A DNA stretch of 20,287 bases from a virus. This document shows, one piece after another, positions 5,987-11,758 of this stretch. Each line of letters begins with the position of its first letter. Position 1 is the first letter of the stretch. The position numbers and the translations under genes were made by a program. The stretch is from positions 1-20,287 of the IMG/VR virus record IMGVR_UViG_3300017951_003581; one strand, 5' to 3'. The notes below the pieces were generated by a model, which saw nothing but the letters and a program-made list of their open reading frames with translations, had not been told where the DNA came from and ran no database searches.

Positions 5987-6290
5987 GCTCACTCAGCAGC
6001 AGGTAGATGAGGTTGCGATGCTACTTGAGACTACATCGCTTTCGCTAGAAAACGTCGGCAAGAAAGTCGGCGTGAGCGAAGTCTCTGTACGTCGCATCAT
6101 GCACGGTAGGCACAAACTGCACAGCAAACCGTGTCTGGATAGAATCAGTCGCAGTTCAGTCAGAAGGCCGCTCAAGAGTTGGCATCGCGATTGGATCAAG
6201 CAACTAGCAAAAGAGGGTTGCGGGGCGACGGAAATTGCCCAGCGAACCAAGTCGTCTCGCTCAACAGTTTGGCGAGTTCTTAATGCGTAG
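5976..6290 (+). CDS. Double helix-turn-helix DNA-binding protein
   Basis: A 104-residue, strongly basic protein overlapping the annealing-protein gene by 11 bases. It carries two HTH-like units: LSLENVGKKVGVSEVSVRRI at residues 22-41 and GCGATEIAQRTKSSRSTVWR at 81-100, the second very like resolvase/transposase-type HTH. The basic linker contains SVRRPLKSWHRD. Two HTH units in a small protein suit a transcription regulator or an origin-binding protein recognising a bipartite site. A perfect 10-bp inverted repeat lies immediately after its stop and could be its operator or a terminator. There is no catalytic domain, so it is not a full recombinase. Confidence 0.7.
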   Translation: MTYKLTQQQVDEVAMLLETTSLSLENVGKKVGVSEVSVRRIMHGRHKLHSKPCLDRISRSSVRRPLKSWHRDWIKQLAKEGCGATEIAQRTKSSRSTVWRVLNA

Positions 6291-6296
6291 AAAGTC

Positions 6297-6326
6297 GTGG
6301 GGGCGGCTCTGCAAAACCGCCCCCAC
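6297..6326 (+). terminator. Perfect 10-bp GC-rich inverted repeat (terminator or operator)
   Basis: GTGGGGGCGG at 6297-6306 is the exact reverse complement of CCGCCCCCAC at 6317-6326, with a 10-base loop. It begins six bases after the stop of the HTH gene and lies before the next gene at 6368. The bases after it (TCCCTCTCTCTAAACC) are pyrimidine-rich but not a T-tract, so it is either a weak terminator, an RNA-stabilising 3' hairpin, or a binding site for the HTH protein. It is in the 77-base gap, the largest in the replication block. Confidence 0.55.
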
Positions 6327-6367
6327 TCCCTCTCTCTAAACCAACACTTCGGAGCACAAAGTATAGC

Positions 6368-7168
6368 ATGAAAACGAAAGAGTATCATTGGTTTCCGCTG
6401 TACGCTGACAAGTGGATTGTCGGCACGCGGTATCTGACCTTGCAGCAGCAGGGAATTTATTTGCAGTTGCTTTTGCTGCAATTCAAGAAAGGCCCGTTCA
6501 CGGTCGAACAGGCAACGCGAGCCACCATGCCAAGCTCGGAAAGCGAGCACAGCGATATGGACTTCGTACTGGACGACAAGTTTGAGTACGCGGACGGAAA
6601 GTATTGCAATCAACGCATGGAAGAAGTGCGTGAGGAGCAGCAAGAGAAGTCACAGAAGCGTCTCGAGAACATGGAGAAGGCAAGAGAACGCAAGGCACGC
6701 AGCCGTCACAAAATGCAGACTAATGCAACGACCGTTGCGTCACAAGGAGGTCACAGTGACAACAGCGTGACACACTCTACAGAGAAAGAGAAAGAGAAAG
6801 AGATAGAGTTAGAGAAAGAGCTAGAGATAGATACTACTGCGCTTGTCGCTTCGCTCAAGCAGAGATGGAATGAGGCCGCTGAGCGGCATGAAGCAATCAG
6901 ACCGATTAGCGAAGTGACGAAGAAGCGCAGACGTGAGTTTCTCACAGCGGTTAAGAATCACAACGGTTTCTATGCGAAGTGGAAGGTGGCGGTGGACAAG
7001 CTACCGATACCGAACACCGAGCGTTTTACATTTCAGCCGTCGTTCGACTGGATGCTGAAGTACGACAACGTAGTAAAAGTTTTTGAAGGGGTTTACGAAA
7101 ATGCAAAACAACCAACTAAAGAAGAACAAATCAGCAAGCGAGTCGATGGATTCCTACAAGGAGATTGA
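6368..7168 (+). CDS. Phage replication protein, DUF1376-type N-terminus
   Basis: A 266-residue protein. The N-terminal 85 residues (KEYHWFPLYADKWIVGTRYL, then LTLQQQGIYLQLLLLQFKKG) match the DUF1376 pattern, a winged-helix-like domain found in phage replication initiators and organisers. A long charged helix (residues 86-118) and a Lys/Glu repeat (139-155) link it to a C-terminal domain containing KRRREFLTAVKNHNGFYAKW and FDWMLKYDNVVKVFEGVYEN. That ending is common in phage replisome-organiser proteins. It probably binds the phage origin or recruits the host helicase. The C-terminus overlaps the DUF6475-type gene by 68 bases. Spacing of the GGAG at 6351 to the start is long (13 bases), so initiation may be weak. 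Confidence 0.75.
   Translation: MKTKEYHWFPLYADKWIVGTRYLTLQQQGIYLQLLLLQFKKGPFTVEQATRATMPSSESEHSDMDFVLDDKFEYADGKYCNQRMEEVREEQQEKSQKRLENMEKARERKARSRHKMQTNATTVASQGGHSDNSVTHSTEKEKEKEIELEKELEIDTTALVASLKQRWNEAAERHEAIRPISEVTKKRRREFLTAVKNHNGFYAKWKVAVDKLPIPNTERFTFQPSFDWMLKYDNVVKVFEGVYENAKQPTKEEQISKRVDGFLQGD
6780..6834 (+). repeat. GA-rich low-complexity tract coding a Lys/Glu helix
   Basis: About nine near-copies of a six-base unit, AGAGAA with variants AGATAG, AGTTAG and AGCTAG, lie in frame and encode alternating Glu with Lys, Ile or Leu. The tract forms the linker between the N- and C-terminal domains of the replication protein and may vary in length between related phages. Confidence 0.7.
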
Positions 7169-7769
7169 GCGGCAGCAAAAGCTACGTTTCGCAGCCGTGA
7201 TCGAACAGCTCGGAATTGTGTACGGAAAAGAAATCGACGATCTGCTTTTGCGGGCGTACTGGGCATCTTTAAAAGACGTAAGCATCGACGATCTGGAAAA
7301 CGCAGCATACGCGCACATTGCTCTCGAGAAGTGGTTTCCAAAGCCGTGCGAGCTACGAGGTGCAGACGAGACGGCTATCTCGATGCGAGCGTGGGACACG
7401 GCGATAGCAGCAGCGGGCCGCATCGGAGCCTACAAAAACGTGGACTTCGAGGATTTGTTGATTAATGCGACGATCCGGTTCCTCGGCGGCTGGACGCGAT
7501 TCTGCGAAATGAAAACCGACGAGGAGGATTGGCGGCGTAAGGAGTTTTTGCAAGCGTACCGCGACTTCCGGCGCTCCGGCGTTTCGGGCAGCCAGTGTCA
7601 GCCGCTACGCGGCATAGCGAGAACGACTACGCGAACTATTGCTATTGCAGCCCCGGCGATAAATGGACGAAAACATCTACTAGAGGTCGCGGATAGGGAG
7701 CGACCCGAGCAGACAAGGAAAGCACTCGAGAGGATCGGAGTTAGCAATGATGCAATTCAAAAGAGTTAA
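7101..7769 (+). CDS. Replication loader candidate, DUF6475-type
   Basis: A 222-residue protein. I choose ATG 7101 because AAGGGGTTT lies at 7086-7094; an in-frame ATG at 7083 lacks a good site. Residues 25-75 form helices, followed by EKWFPKPCELRGADE, SMRAWDTAIAAAGRIGAYKN, VDFEDLLINATIRFLGGWTR and FLQAYRDFRRSG. The W-x-x-A-x-x-A-G-x-Y, V-x-F-x-D and L-G-G-W series is typical of the DUF6475 domain in phage replication genes. It follows the DUF1376-type gene, a usual pair in which one may deliver the replicative helicase. No Walker ATPase motif is visible, so it is not a DnaC-type ATPase. The last 50 residues look poorly ordered. Confidence 0.7.
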   Translation: MQNNQLKKNKSASESMDSYKEIERQQKLRFAAVIEQLGIVYGKEIDDLLLRAYWASLKDVSIDDLENAAYAHIALEKWFPKPCELRGADETAISMRAWDTAIAAAGRIGAYKNVDFEDLLINATIRFLGGWTRFCEMKTDEEDWRRKEFLQAYRDFRRSGVSGSQCQPLRGIARTTTRTIAIAAPAINGRKHLLEVADRERPEQTRKALERIGVSNDAIQKS

Positions 7770-7983
7770 GATTTTCGATATTTGGAAAGTTCGGCCAACG
7801 CGGGAAGGATCGTATATCAGCGACGGAAACGGGCAAATCTATTACATACCGCGAATAGTCGAGGGCAACGTTCCCCACGATGCTATCCACCGAGAGGGGC
7901 GTATTTGGCTAATTCTCGACATAAAAGGCCACGACGTTTTGCGATGGAAGTTTAATCAACCAATTTGGGAGGGGTGGGACTAA
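7747..7983 (+). CDS. Small protein of unknown function
   Basis: A 78-residue protein overlapping the previous gene by 23 bases. There are two tandem ATG codons (7747 and 7750); GGAG at 7737-7740 suits either, so the true start is undecided. It looks beta-rich (FKRVKIFDIWKVRPTREG, GNGQIYYIPRIVEG, RIWLILDIKGHDVLRWKF), with no membrane segment and no cysteines. No family is recognised. It is part of the replication operon and overlaps the next start as TAATG. Confidence 0.6.
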   Translation: MMQFKRVKIFDIWKVRPTREGSYISDGNGQIYYIPRIVEGNVPHDAIHREGRIWLILDIKGHDVLRWKFNQPIWEGWD

Positions 7984-8291
7984 TGGAAACGGCAGAGAAA
8001 CGAAAAGAGCAGCAGCTATCGCTCGTTTGGGAAAACGCGGCATCCGACTGGAAGCAGCAAGCGAGGCAAATCGTGCGAGAAGCGTTTATGCTGGGAGATA
8101 CGTTTACCGGGGAGGACATACGCTTGATTTGCGAGTTTAAAGACGTGAAGCCGCATCATCCGAACGCATGGGGAGCGTTCACTCGCTCGTTGCGAATGGC
8201 GGGAATTATTGAGGAAACAGGTGAGTGGGTTGCGATGCGTGGCCCGAAAAGCAACGGTCGGAGAACGCCACAGTATCGGAGGAAAGCGTAA
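7983..8291 (+). CDS. Small winged-helix-like protein of unknown function
   Basis: A 102-residue protein starting METAEKRKEQ at 7983, with GGAGGGG just upstream and a TAATG overlap with the preceding stop. The body (REAFMLGDTFTGEDIRLICE, then NAWGAFTRSLRMAGIIEETG) followed by a basic tail (RGPKSNGRRTPQYRRKA) is the arrangement seen in many small phage winged-helix proteins of replication operons: helix-turn-helix, then a turn and basic wing. DNA binding is therefore likely but not proved. The gene is coupled to the RusA-like gene that follows. Confidence 0.65.
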   Translation: METAEKRKEQQLSLVWENAASDWKQQARQIVREAFMLGDTFTGEDIRLICEFKDVKPHHPNAWGAFTRSLRMAGIIEETGEWVAMRGPKSNGRRTPQYRRKA

Positions 8292-8959
8292 TGCACTGGC
8301 TAGACGTAACGGCGGACGCACAATCCGTCGAAACTCGGACAGAAATCCGGCTCGATAAGCCGATTTTTACAATGGCAATAATGCTCGACGACTTCGCAGT
8401 GCCGAGCTGGAATCGCATGTTAGCAATGCACCACATGACGAAAAACCGGCTGATAAGACTGACAGAGGCTAGAGTGCGTGAAGCACTTTGCGGGCATGAG
8501 TGGGCGGTTCCCATCATCAACATCGAATACGAGGCACTGACGAAGCCGACAAAGGGCAGGAAAGAGCTTGTTAAGCAGATGAGGCAGGAAAACCCAGCCG
8601 AGCACGAGTTTCTGAAAAAGTTTGTTGCTCGGGAGGAAGTGGTTAAAGCAATTACCGAGCGACCACGCGAGTTCGACGGCCCGCTGACGCTGAAGTTCAG
8701 TCATTGGAGAAAGCGGCTAATCGACGTGGACAATCTATGCGTTAAGCCACTAATCGACGCAATCGTGCGCACTGGACTGATTCCCGACGACGGGCCAAAA
8801 AACATCAAGCAAATTTGGCAAGCTCAGCACTCGACGAAAGAATTGGAGAATCACGACTTTGGAGCGGAGTTTGTGGTTTGCGAAATTGAGGAGTTTCAAG
8901 GGTTCTTCACCAACGTAAATAAGCCCGAGGACGAGGACGACGACGAGGAGCTTGCGTAG
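8291..8959 (+). CDS. RusA-like Holliday junction resolvase
   Basis: A 222-residue protein starting at 8291 in a TAATG overlap. It carries the RusA hallmark near the C-terminal half: RKRLIDVDNLCVKPLIDAIV (D145, D147, N148, K152), then RTGLIPDDGPKNIKQIW with D166 and D167. These acidic residues coordinate metal in RusA family endonucleases, which cut four-way junctions to resolve recombination intermediates and branched replicating DNA before packaging. It is longer than typical RusA (about 120 residues): the first 70 residues and a charged insertion (residues 84-125) are extra, and the C-terminus is a poly-acidic tail (EDEDDDEELA). It closes the recombination/replication operon and is followed by a terminator. 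Confidence 0.82.
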   Translation: MHWLDVTADAQSVETRTEIRLDKPIFTMAIMLDDFAVPSWNRMLAMHHMTKNRLIRLTEARVREALCGHEWAVPIINIEYEALTKPTKGRKELVKQMRQENPAEHEFLKKFVAREEVVKAITERPREFDGPLTLKFSHWRKRLIDVDNLCVKPLIDAIVRTGLIPDDGPKNIKQIWQAQHSTKELENHDFGAEFVVCEIEEFQGFFTNVNKPEDEDDDEELA

Positions 8960-8987
8960 TCGGCAACTACTCGTTTATTTTGTTACA

Positions 8988-9056
8988 GCCGCCGGGGTCG
9001 TCTAATTTTATGCAGCCGCCCCTTTGCAGATTGGCTTACTCCGGCGGCGTTTTTTC
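8988..9056 (+). terminator. Intrinsic terminator with two alternative 5' arms
   Basis: CCGGCGGC at 9041-9048, followed by GTTTTTTC, is the 3' arm and T-tract. It can pair with GCCGCCGG at 8988-8995 (8 bp, 45-base loop) or, with six pairs, with GCCGCC at 9015-9020 (22-base loop). Either way it lies just after the RusA-like stop (8959) and before the next Shine-Dalgarno at 9064, so it separates the replication block from the lysis-like block. Nothing else is visible in the gap 8960-9074. Confidence 0.8.
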
Positions 9057-9074
9057 TCATTCACGGAGGTTTCA

Positions 9075-9386
9075 ATGAAATTCGCAATCAGTGTATTAGC
9101 GGCAGCTATTGTTTTCGCGCTTGTCACGTCGGACAGCCCAGTTGACGCAGGCAGCAAAAAGCCAGCAGCAGGCGAGCCGACCATCATTCGCAGCAAAGCA
9201 AAAACAATTACGGTTCCACAGGTGGAAGTTCCTGAGATCACCGTTCAGGCAGTCTTGCCTCGCGTTTTGGCACGTCCCGTCCGCACCAAAAGCGTTACAA
9301 TCAATCGTGAGAGCAGCCGCCGGTTGCTACCGAGATTGCTACGTCGCAGGGCATTGGGATGCGAAATTCAATCATCGCAGCAATAA
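9075..9386 (+). CDS. Small exported-type protein
   Basis: A 103-residue protein with GGAGG nine bases before ATG 9075. Residues 1-25 form a signal peptide: a short basic start, the hydrophobic FAISVLAAAIVFALV, and a plausible cleavage after SPVDA. The rest is Lys/Val-rich (KAKTITVPQVEVPEITVQAV) and ends in a strongly basic stretch (RRLLPRLLRRR). No catalytic motif and no cysteine lipobox. First gene after the terminator, in a block of secreted or membrane proteins, so it could be a spanin-like or envelope-acting protein. The next gene begins inside its 3' end in another frame. Confidence 0.6.
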   Translation: MKFAISVLAAAIVFALVTSDSPVDAGSKKPAAGEPTIIRSKAKTITVPQVEVPEITVQAVLPRVLARPVRTKSVTINRESSRRLLPRLLRRRALGCEIQSSQQ

Positions 9387-9742
9387 CGCTTTTCAGCGTA
9401 AACAACGTCGAAGTACCGCAGCGGCCACGGGAGTTTTCCGTGGCTGTTGTCGTTTGTAGGGACGACACGGCGCAGCAAATAGCTCAGGCTCGTGCTGACT
9501 ACATGGCGGAGCACGGCTATCGAGGGCATCCACCTCGTAGCGTGGCAGATTGGAGAAACATTGAACAAGCTACGTTTGAAGGTGTAGGTTGGCGGTATCG
9601 AGTGGTGCAGCGAGAGCTAGTACCAACGTGCAGGCCGAGCGGCGTTAGTTCGGCATCGAGCGACGATTCGCGAGAGCTTCTCGCTGACGCATCAGCCAGC
9701 TCAGAGTATGGCAGTTTCCGGGTTAGGATTTGGGGAAAGTGA
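9359..9742 (+). CDS. Small protein with EGVGW signature (planctomycete-type family)
   Basis: A 127-residue protein overlapping the previous gene by 28 bases. The core AQARADYMAEHGYRGHPP, then ATFEGVGWRYR and VPTCRPSG, matches a pattern (K/R-A-x-x-M-A ... H ... E-G-V-G ...) that I recall in many small proteins of Planctomycetes genomes and their prophages, of unknown function. The first residues (RNSIIAAITLFS) are mildly hydrophobic. The C-terminus SEYGSFRVRIWGK ends in a beta-like strand. This is the best single hint to the host, from memory and not from a database. Its own stop overlaps the next start (ATGA style). Confidence 0.65.
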   Translation: MRNSIIAAITLFSVNNVEVPQRPREFSVAVVVCRDDTAQQIAQARADYMAEHGYRGHPPRSVADWRNIEQATFEGVGWRYRVVQRELVPTCRPSGVSSASSDDSRELLADASASSEYGSFRVRIWGK

Positions 9743-10008
9743 TGATTGAGAGAGCTTTACGTAAAAGCGACCGAGACAGGATACGCAAATATGCTCGCGA
9801 ACGGTGGGAGTCACGCTTGCGGCACGACGGGAAAATGAGTGCCGATACTGCGAGTTTGATACAGCAGGACGTGTTTCGTTACATTCGCAGAACGAAGGTG
9901 GGAGGCGGCATCTTTTCGGCGATTCTCATAAAAATCGCTATGGCGTTCGCGGCAGCACTCATCAGGAAATGGCTCGAAAATTGGTTGGAAGATAATGAAA
10001 GAAGATAG
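9742..10008 (+). CDS. Small basic protein with C-terminal hydrophobic helix
   Basis: An 88-residue protein whose ATG 9742 overlaps the preceding TGA. The N-terminal half is strongly basic and helical (ALRKSDRDRIRKYARERWES). Residues 54-73 (GGGIFSAILIKIAMAFAAAL) form a membrane or amphipathic helix, and a Trp-rich acidic end follows (RKWLENWLEDNERR). That suits a tail-anchored inner-membrane protein. It lies in the run of small membrane genes before the peptidase, so a role in lysis or membrane take-over is possible, but not established. Confidence 0.6.
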   Translation: MIERALRKSDRDRIRKYARERWESRLRHDGKMSADTASLIQQDVFRYIRRTKVGGGIFSAILIKIAMAFAAALIRKWLENWLEDNERR

Positions 10009-10384
10009 AGGATTCAGGTTTTTAGTGGGGTGTTTCGTAATCTTCACCGCATACAAGCTCTACACGGCTGGGTGGTTCGAGGCGGTAAGTGGGGACGACG
10101 AAGCCGTCGGTAATGCCGACGCAATCGCTATTGTCGTGCAGGCTATCGTGTCAGCGGTCGATCTTGTTGGTTACGTTGCGATTATGCTCGTAGCGGGAGC
10201 GTGGCCCACGGTTAAGTCGATCATTCAATCGCTTATCGGAATCATCAGCCCAGAGGAGCCAGAGCTGACAAATCGCGAAAAGCTGGAAAGTGGATTGCTT
10301 ACTCGAGATGAGGAGCGTGAGATCATTCGGCAGGTGATCGAGGAAGTTCGCAAAACACAAAGCCAAAAAAAACGGGGGCAATAA
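9995..10384 (+). CDS. Two-helix membrane protein
   Basis: A 129-residue protein overlapping the previous gene by 14 bases, with GGAAG upstream. Residues 8-26 (around FLVGCFVIFTAYKLY) and 42-70 (around AIAIVVQAIVSAVDLVGYVA and MLVAGAW) are hydrophobic; the C-terminal 45 residues are charged and helical (LTRDEEREIIRQVIEEVRKT). Two membrane helices with a charged cytoplasmic tail is compatible with a holin, but also with many other phage membrane proteins. The stop overlaps the next start (TAATG). Confidence 0.6.
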   Translation: MKEDRGFRFLVGCFVIFTAYKLYTAGWFEAVSGDDEAVGNADAIAIVVQAIVSAVDLVGYVAIMLVAGAWPTVKSIIQSLIGIISPEEPELTNREKLESGLLTRDEEREIIRQVIEEVRKTQSQKKRGQ

Positions 10385-10752
10385 TGAGCGTAGAGGCACA
10401 AAAAGCGCTGTTTTTGGCGGCTATGGCGCTTGTGGTCTATTTTGCATCGCAGCAACCAAAAAAGCAGGGAAAGCCGAAAGTGAACACGGAAGCCCCAGAC
10501 GCTATTGTGCTCGTGCCGCCCGGCGGCATTGCCGGTAGCCTACTGATCGACGAGTGGGCGAAGGAAAACGGCTACGAAGTTCGCAGGTACGACGACGGAG
10601 TATCGGTTGCCGACGCTGAACCGTGGGTTACAGAGCTTTACGACGCTACTAAGGGACACAGGCCAGCGGCAGCGGTCAGTGTAGACGGCAAGCTCACGAT
10701 CATCGAAGTGGATGACGACCTAATTGATAACATAAAAAAGGTAACGCAATGA
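10384..10752 (+). CDS. Membrane-anchored protein with a small soluble domain
   Basis: A 122-residue protein. Residues 7-22 (KALFLAAMALVVYFAS) form an N-terminal membrane anchor; a Lys-rich linker (QQPKKQGKPK) leads to a 90-residue alpha/beta domain containing IDEWAKENGYEVRRYDDG and DGKLTIIEVDDDLI. That domain has a thioredoxin- or glutaredoxin-like strand-helix feel (the segment GHRPAAAVSVDGKLTIIE resembles a thioredoxin-fold cis-Pro region), but there is no CxxC, so a redox role is unlikely. No family assigned. It precedes the peptidase gene by an ATGA overlap. Confidence 0.6.
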   Translation: MSVEAQKALFLAAMALVVYFASQQPKKQGKPKVNTEAPDAIVLVPPGGIAGSLLIDEWAKENGYEVRRYDDGVSVADAEPWVTELYDATKGHRPAAAVSVDGKLTIIEVDDDLIDNIKKVTQ

Positions 10753-11522
10753 GTTGGGACGAACCGAGCGACGACTTCGGGCTGATTGAGCGAGACTACG
10801 CATCGGAGCCAATCGGCACAGTCTGCGGTCAATGGGACGGCGGATACATCCCCCGGGAGCAGTGGCCCGAGCGAATCGCCGAAATCAATCGGCTCAAGCT
10901 ATCCCCGATTCTGTTCCACAAGTTCTACGGCGTCCCCGTTCTGAATCAGGACATCACGAAATATTGTTGGTGCTATTCGGTGGTCGCAGGCGTAATGAAC
11001 CGGCTCGCGTTTATGGGAATCAATGACCCAGTGCCACACCTCTCCGCTACAGCGGTTGCAGCCGTCGGGACAAATTTTAGGAATATCGGCGGTTATTGCA
11101 CTCGAGCGGTTCAATACATTCAGGATCAAGGCGGCGTTCCGAACGTGCAGGTATGGCCGAACGGCTACCATCTCGACCAGCTCTACAAAAACCGACCAGA
11201 GGTGGCAGACAGCAGGCGGAAAAACCAGCTCACCGAATTTATCGACTTCGGGCAGGACTTAGACGCGGCAATCTCCGCAATGCTCGGCGAAGAACCGATA
11301 CCCGTAACCTTTTCGCTTCCATGGTGGAGGCACGCGGTATGCGGACTCGAGGTGCTGGACACCGGCAAAGGTGATGCAAAATCGCTCGACAGGTACGGCA
11401 TCCGGTTTGTAAATTCTTATGGGCCAGAGTGGGAAAATGGGGGATTCGGCGAGTTTTACGGTAAACGTATGGAATCGTGGGAATTGGTGGGCATATCTCA
11501 CGTGAAGGCAAGGAAAGAATAA
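10749..11522 (+). CDS. Papain-like (C1) cysteine peptidase, candidate lysis enzyme
   Basis: A 257-residue protein with a complete papain-type active site: Q67 (oxyanion hole) in LNQDITKYCWCYSVV, C73 followed by W74 exactly six residues after the Gln, H195 in WWRHAVCGLEV, and N222 in IRFVNSYGPEWENGGFGEF, the counterpart of the NSWG-x-x-W motif. It should cleave peptide bonds. No signal peptide or long propeptide is present; the first 60 residues are a short N-terminal extension. It sits between membrane-protein genes, so a lysis enzyme acting on a protein-rich envelope is attractive. I recall similar proteins from planctomycete prophages. Alternatives are a tail-borne entry enzyme or a maturation protease. 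Catalytic type is firm, role is inferred. Confidence 0.85.
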   Translation: MSWDEPSDDFGLIERDYASEPIGTVCGQWDGGYIPREQWPERIAEINRLKLSPILFHKFYGVPVLNQDITKYCWCYSVVAGVMNRLAFMGINDPVPHLSATAVAAVGTNFRNIGGYCTRAVQYIQDQGGVPNVQVWPNGYHLDQLYKNRPEVADSRRKNQLTEFIDFGQDLDAAISAMLGEEPIPVTFSLPWWRHAVCGLEVLDTGKGDAKSLDRYGIRFVNSYGPEWENGGFGEFYGKRMESWELVGISHVKARKE

Positions 11523-11758
11523 TGCTCGGAGCGACCGACCCTACTCAGGTAACAATGCTACTCGGAGCTTGCGGAATACTCGGAACGGCGATTGCCGCTC
11601 TGTATCGGCAGCAGACTACGCATTTCAACAGTCTTGACGCGAAACTAAAACACGCGGAATCAATGCTTCAAGATTGTCAGGACGACCGATTAGCGATCTG
11701 GAAATTGCTCGCCAAGCAGCAAGGAGTTGAGGTCGAGGCGATTAGAGGGAAGCAATAA
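11522..11758 (+). CDS. Small holin-like membrane protein with coiled coil
   Basis: A 78-residue protein with the start at 11522 overlapping the peptidase stop (TAATG). Residues 9-28 (QVTMLLGACGILGTAIAALY) are one transmembrane helix; residues 33-65 are an amphipathic helix (HFNSLDAKLKHAESMLQDCQ) with coiled-coil spacing. One TM helix plus a coiled coil is found in class III-type holins, spanin-like proteins and similar phage membrane proteins next to an endolysin. It immediately follows the papain-like peptidase, which supports a two-part exit cassette. Function is a positional guess. Confidence 0.6.
   Translation: MLGATDPTQVTMLLGACGILGTAIAALYRQQTTHFNSLDAKLKHAESMLQDCQDDRLAIWKLLAKQQGVEVEAIRGKQ

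Noticed and set aside
9109-9459. Third open frame overlapping the exported protein and the EGVGW protein
   Set aside because: It starts inside the signal-peptide gene with no ribosome-binding site, and its composition is poor. I retain the possibility of a sequencing frameshift as a finding.
10384-10752. Thioredoxin-like redox protein
   Set aside because: The domain has some strand-helix similarity, but there is no CxxC or single catalytic Cys, so a redox function is not supported.
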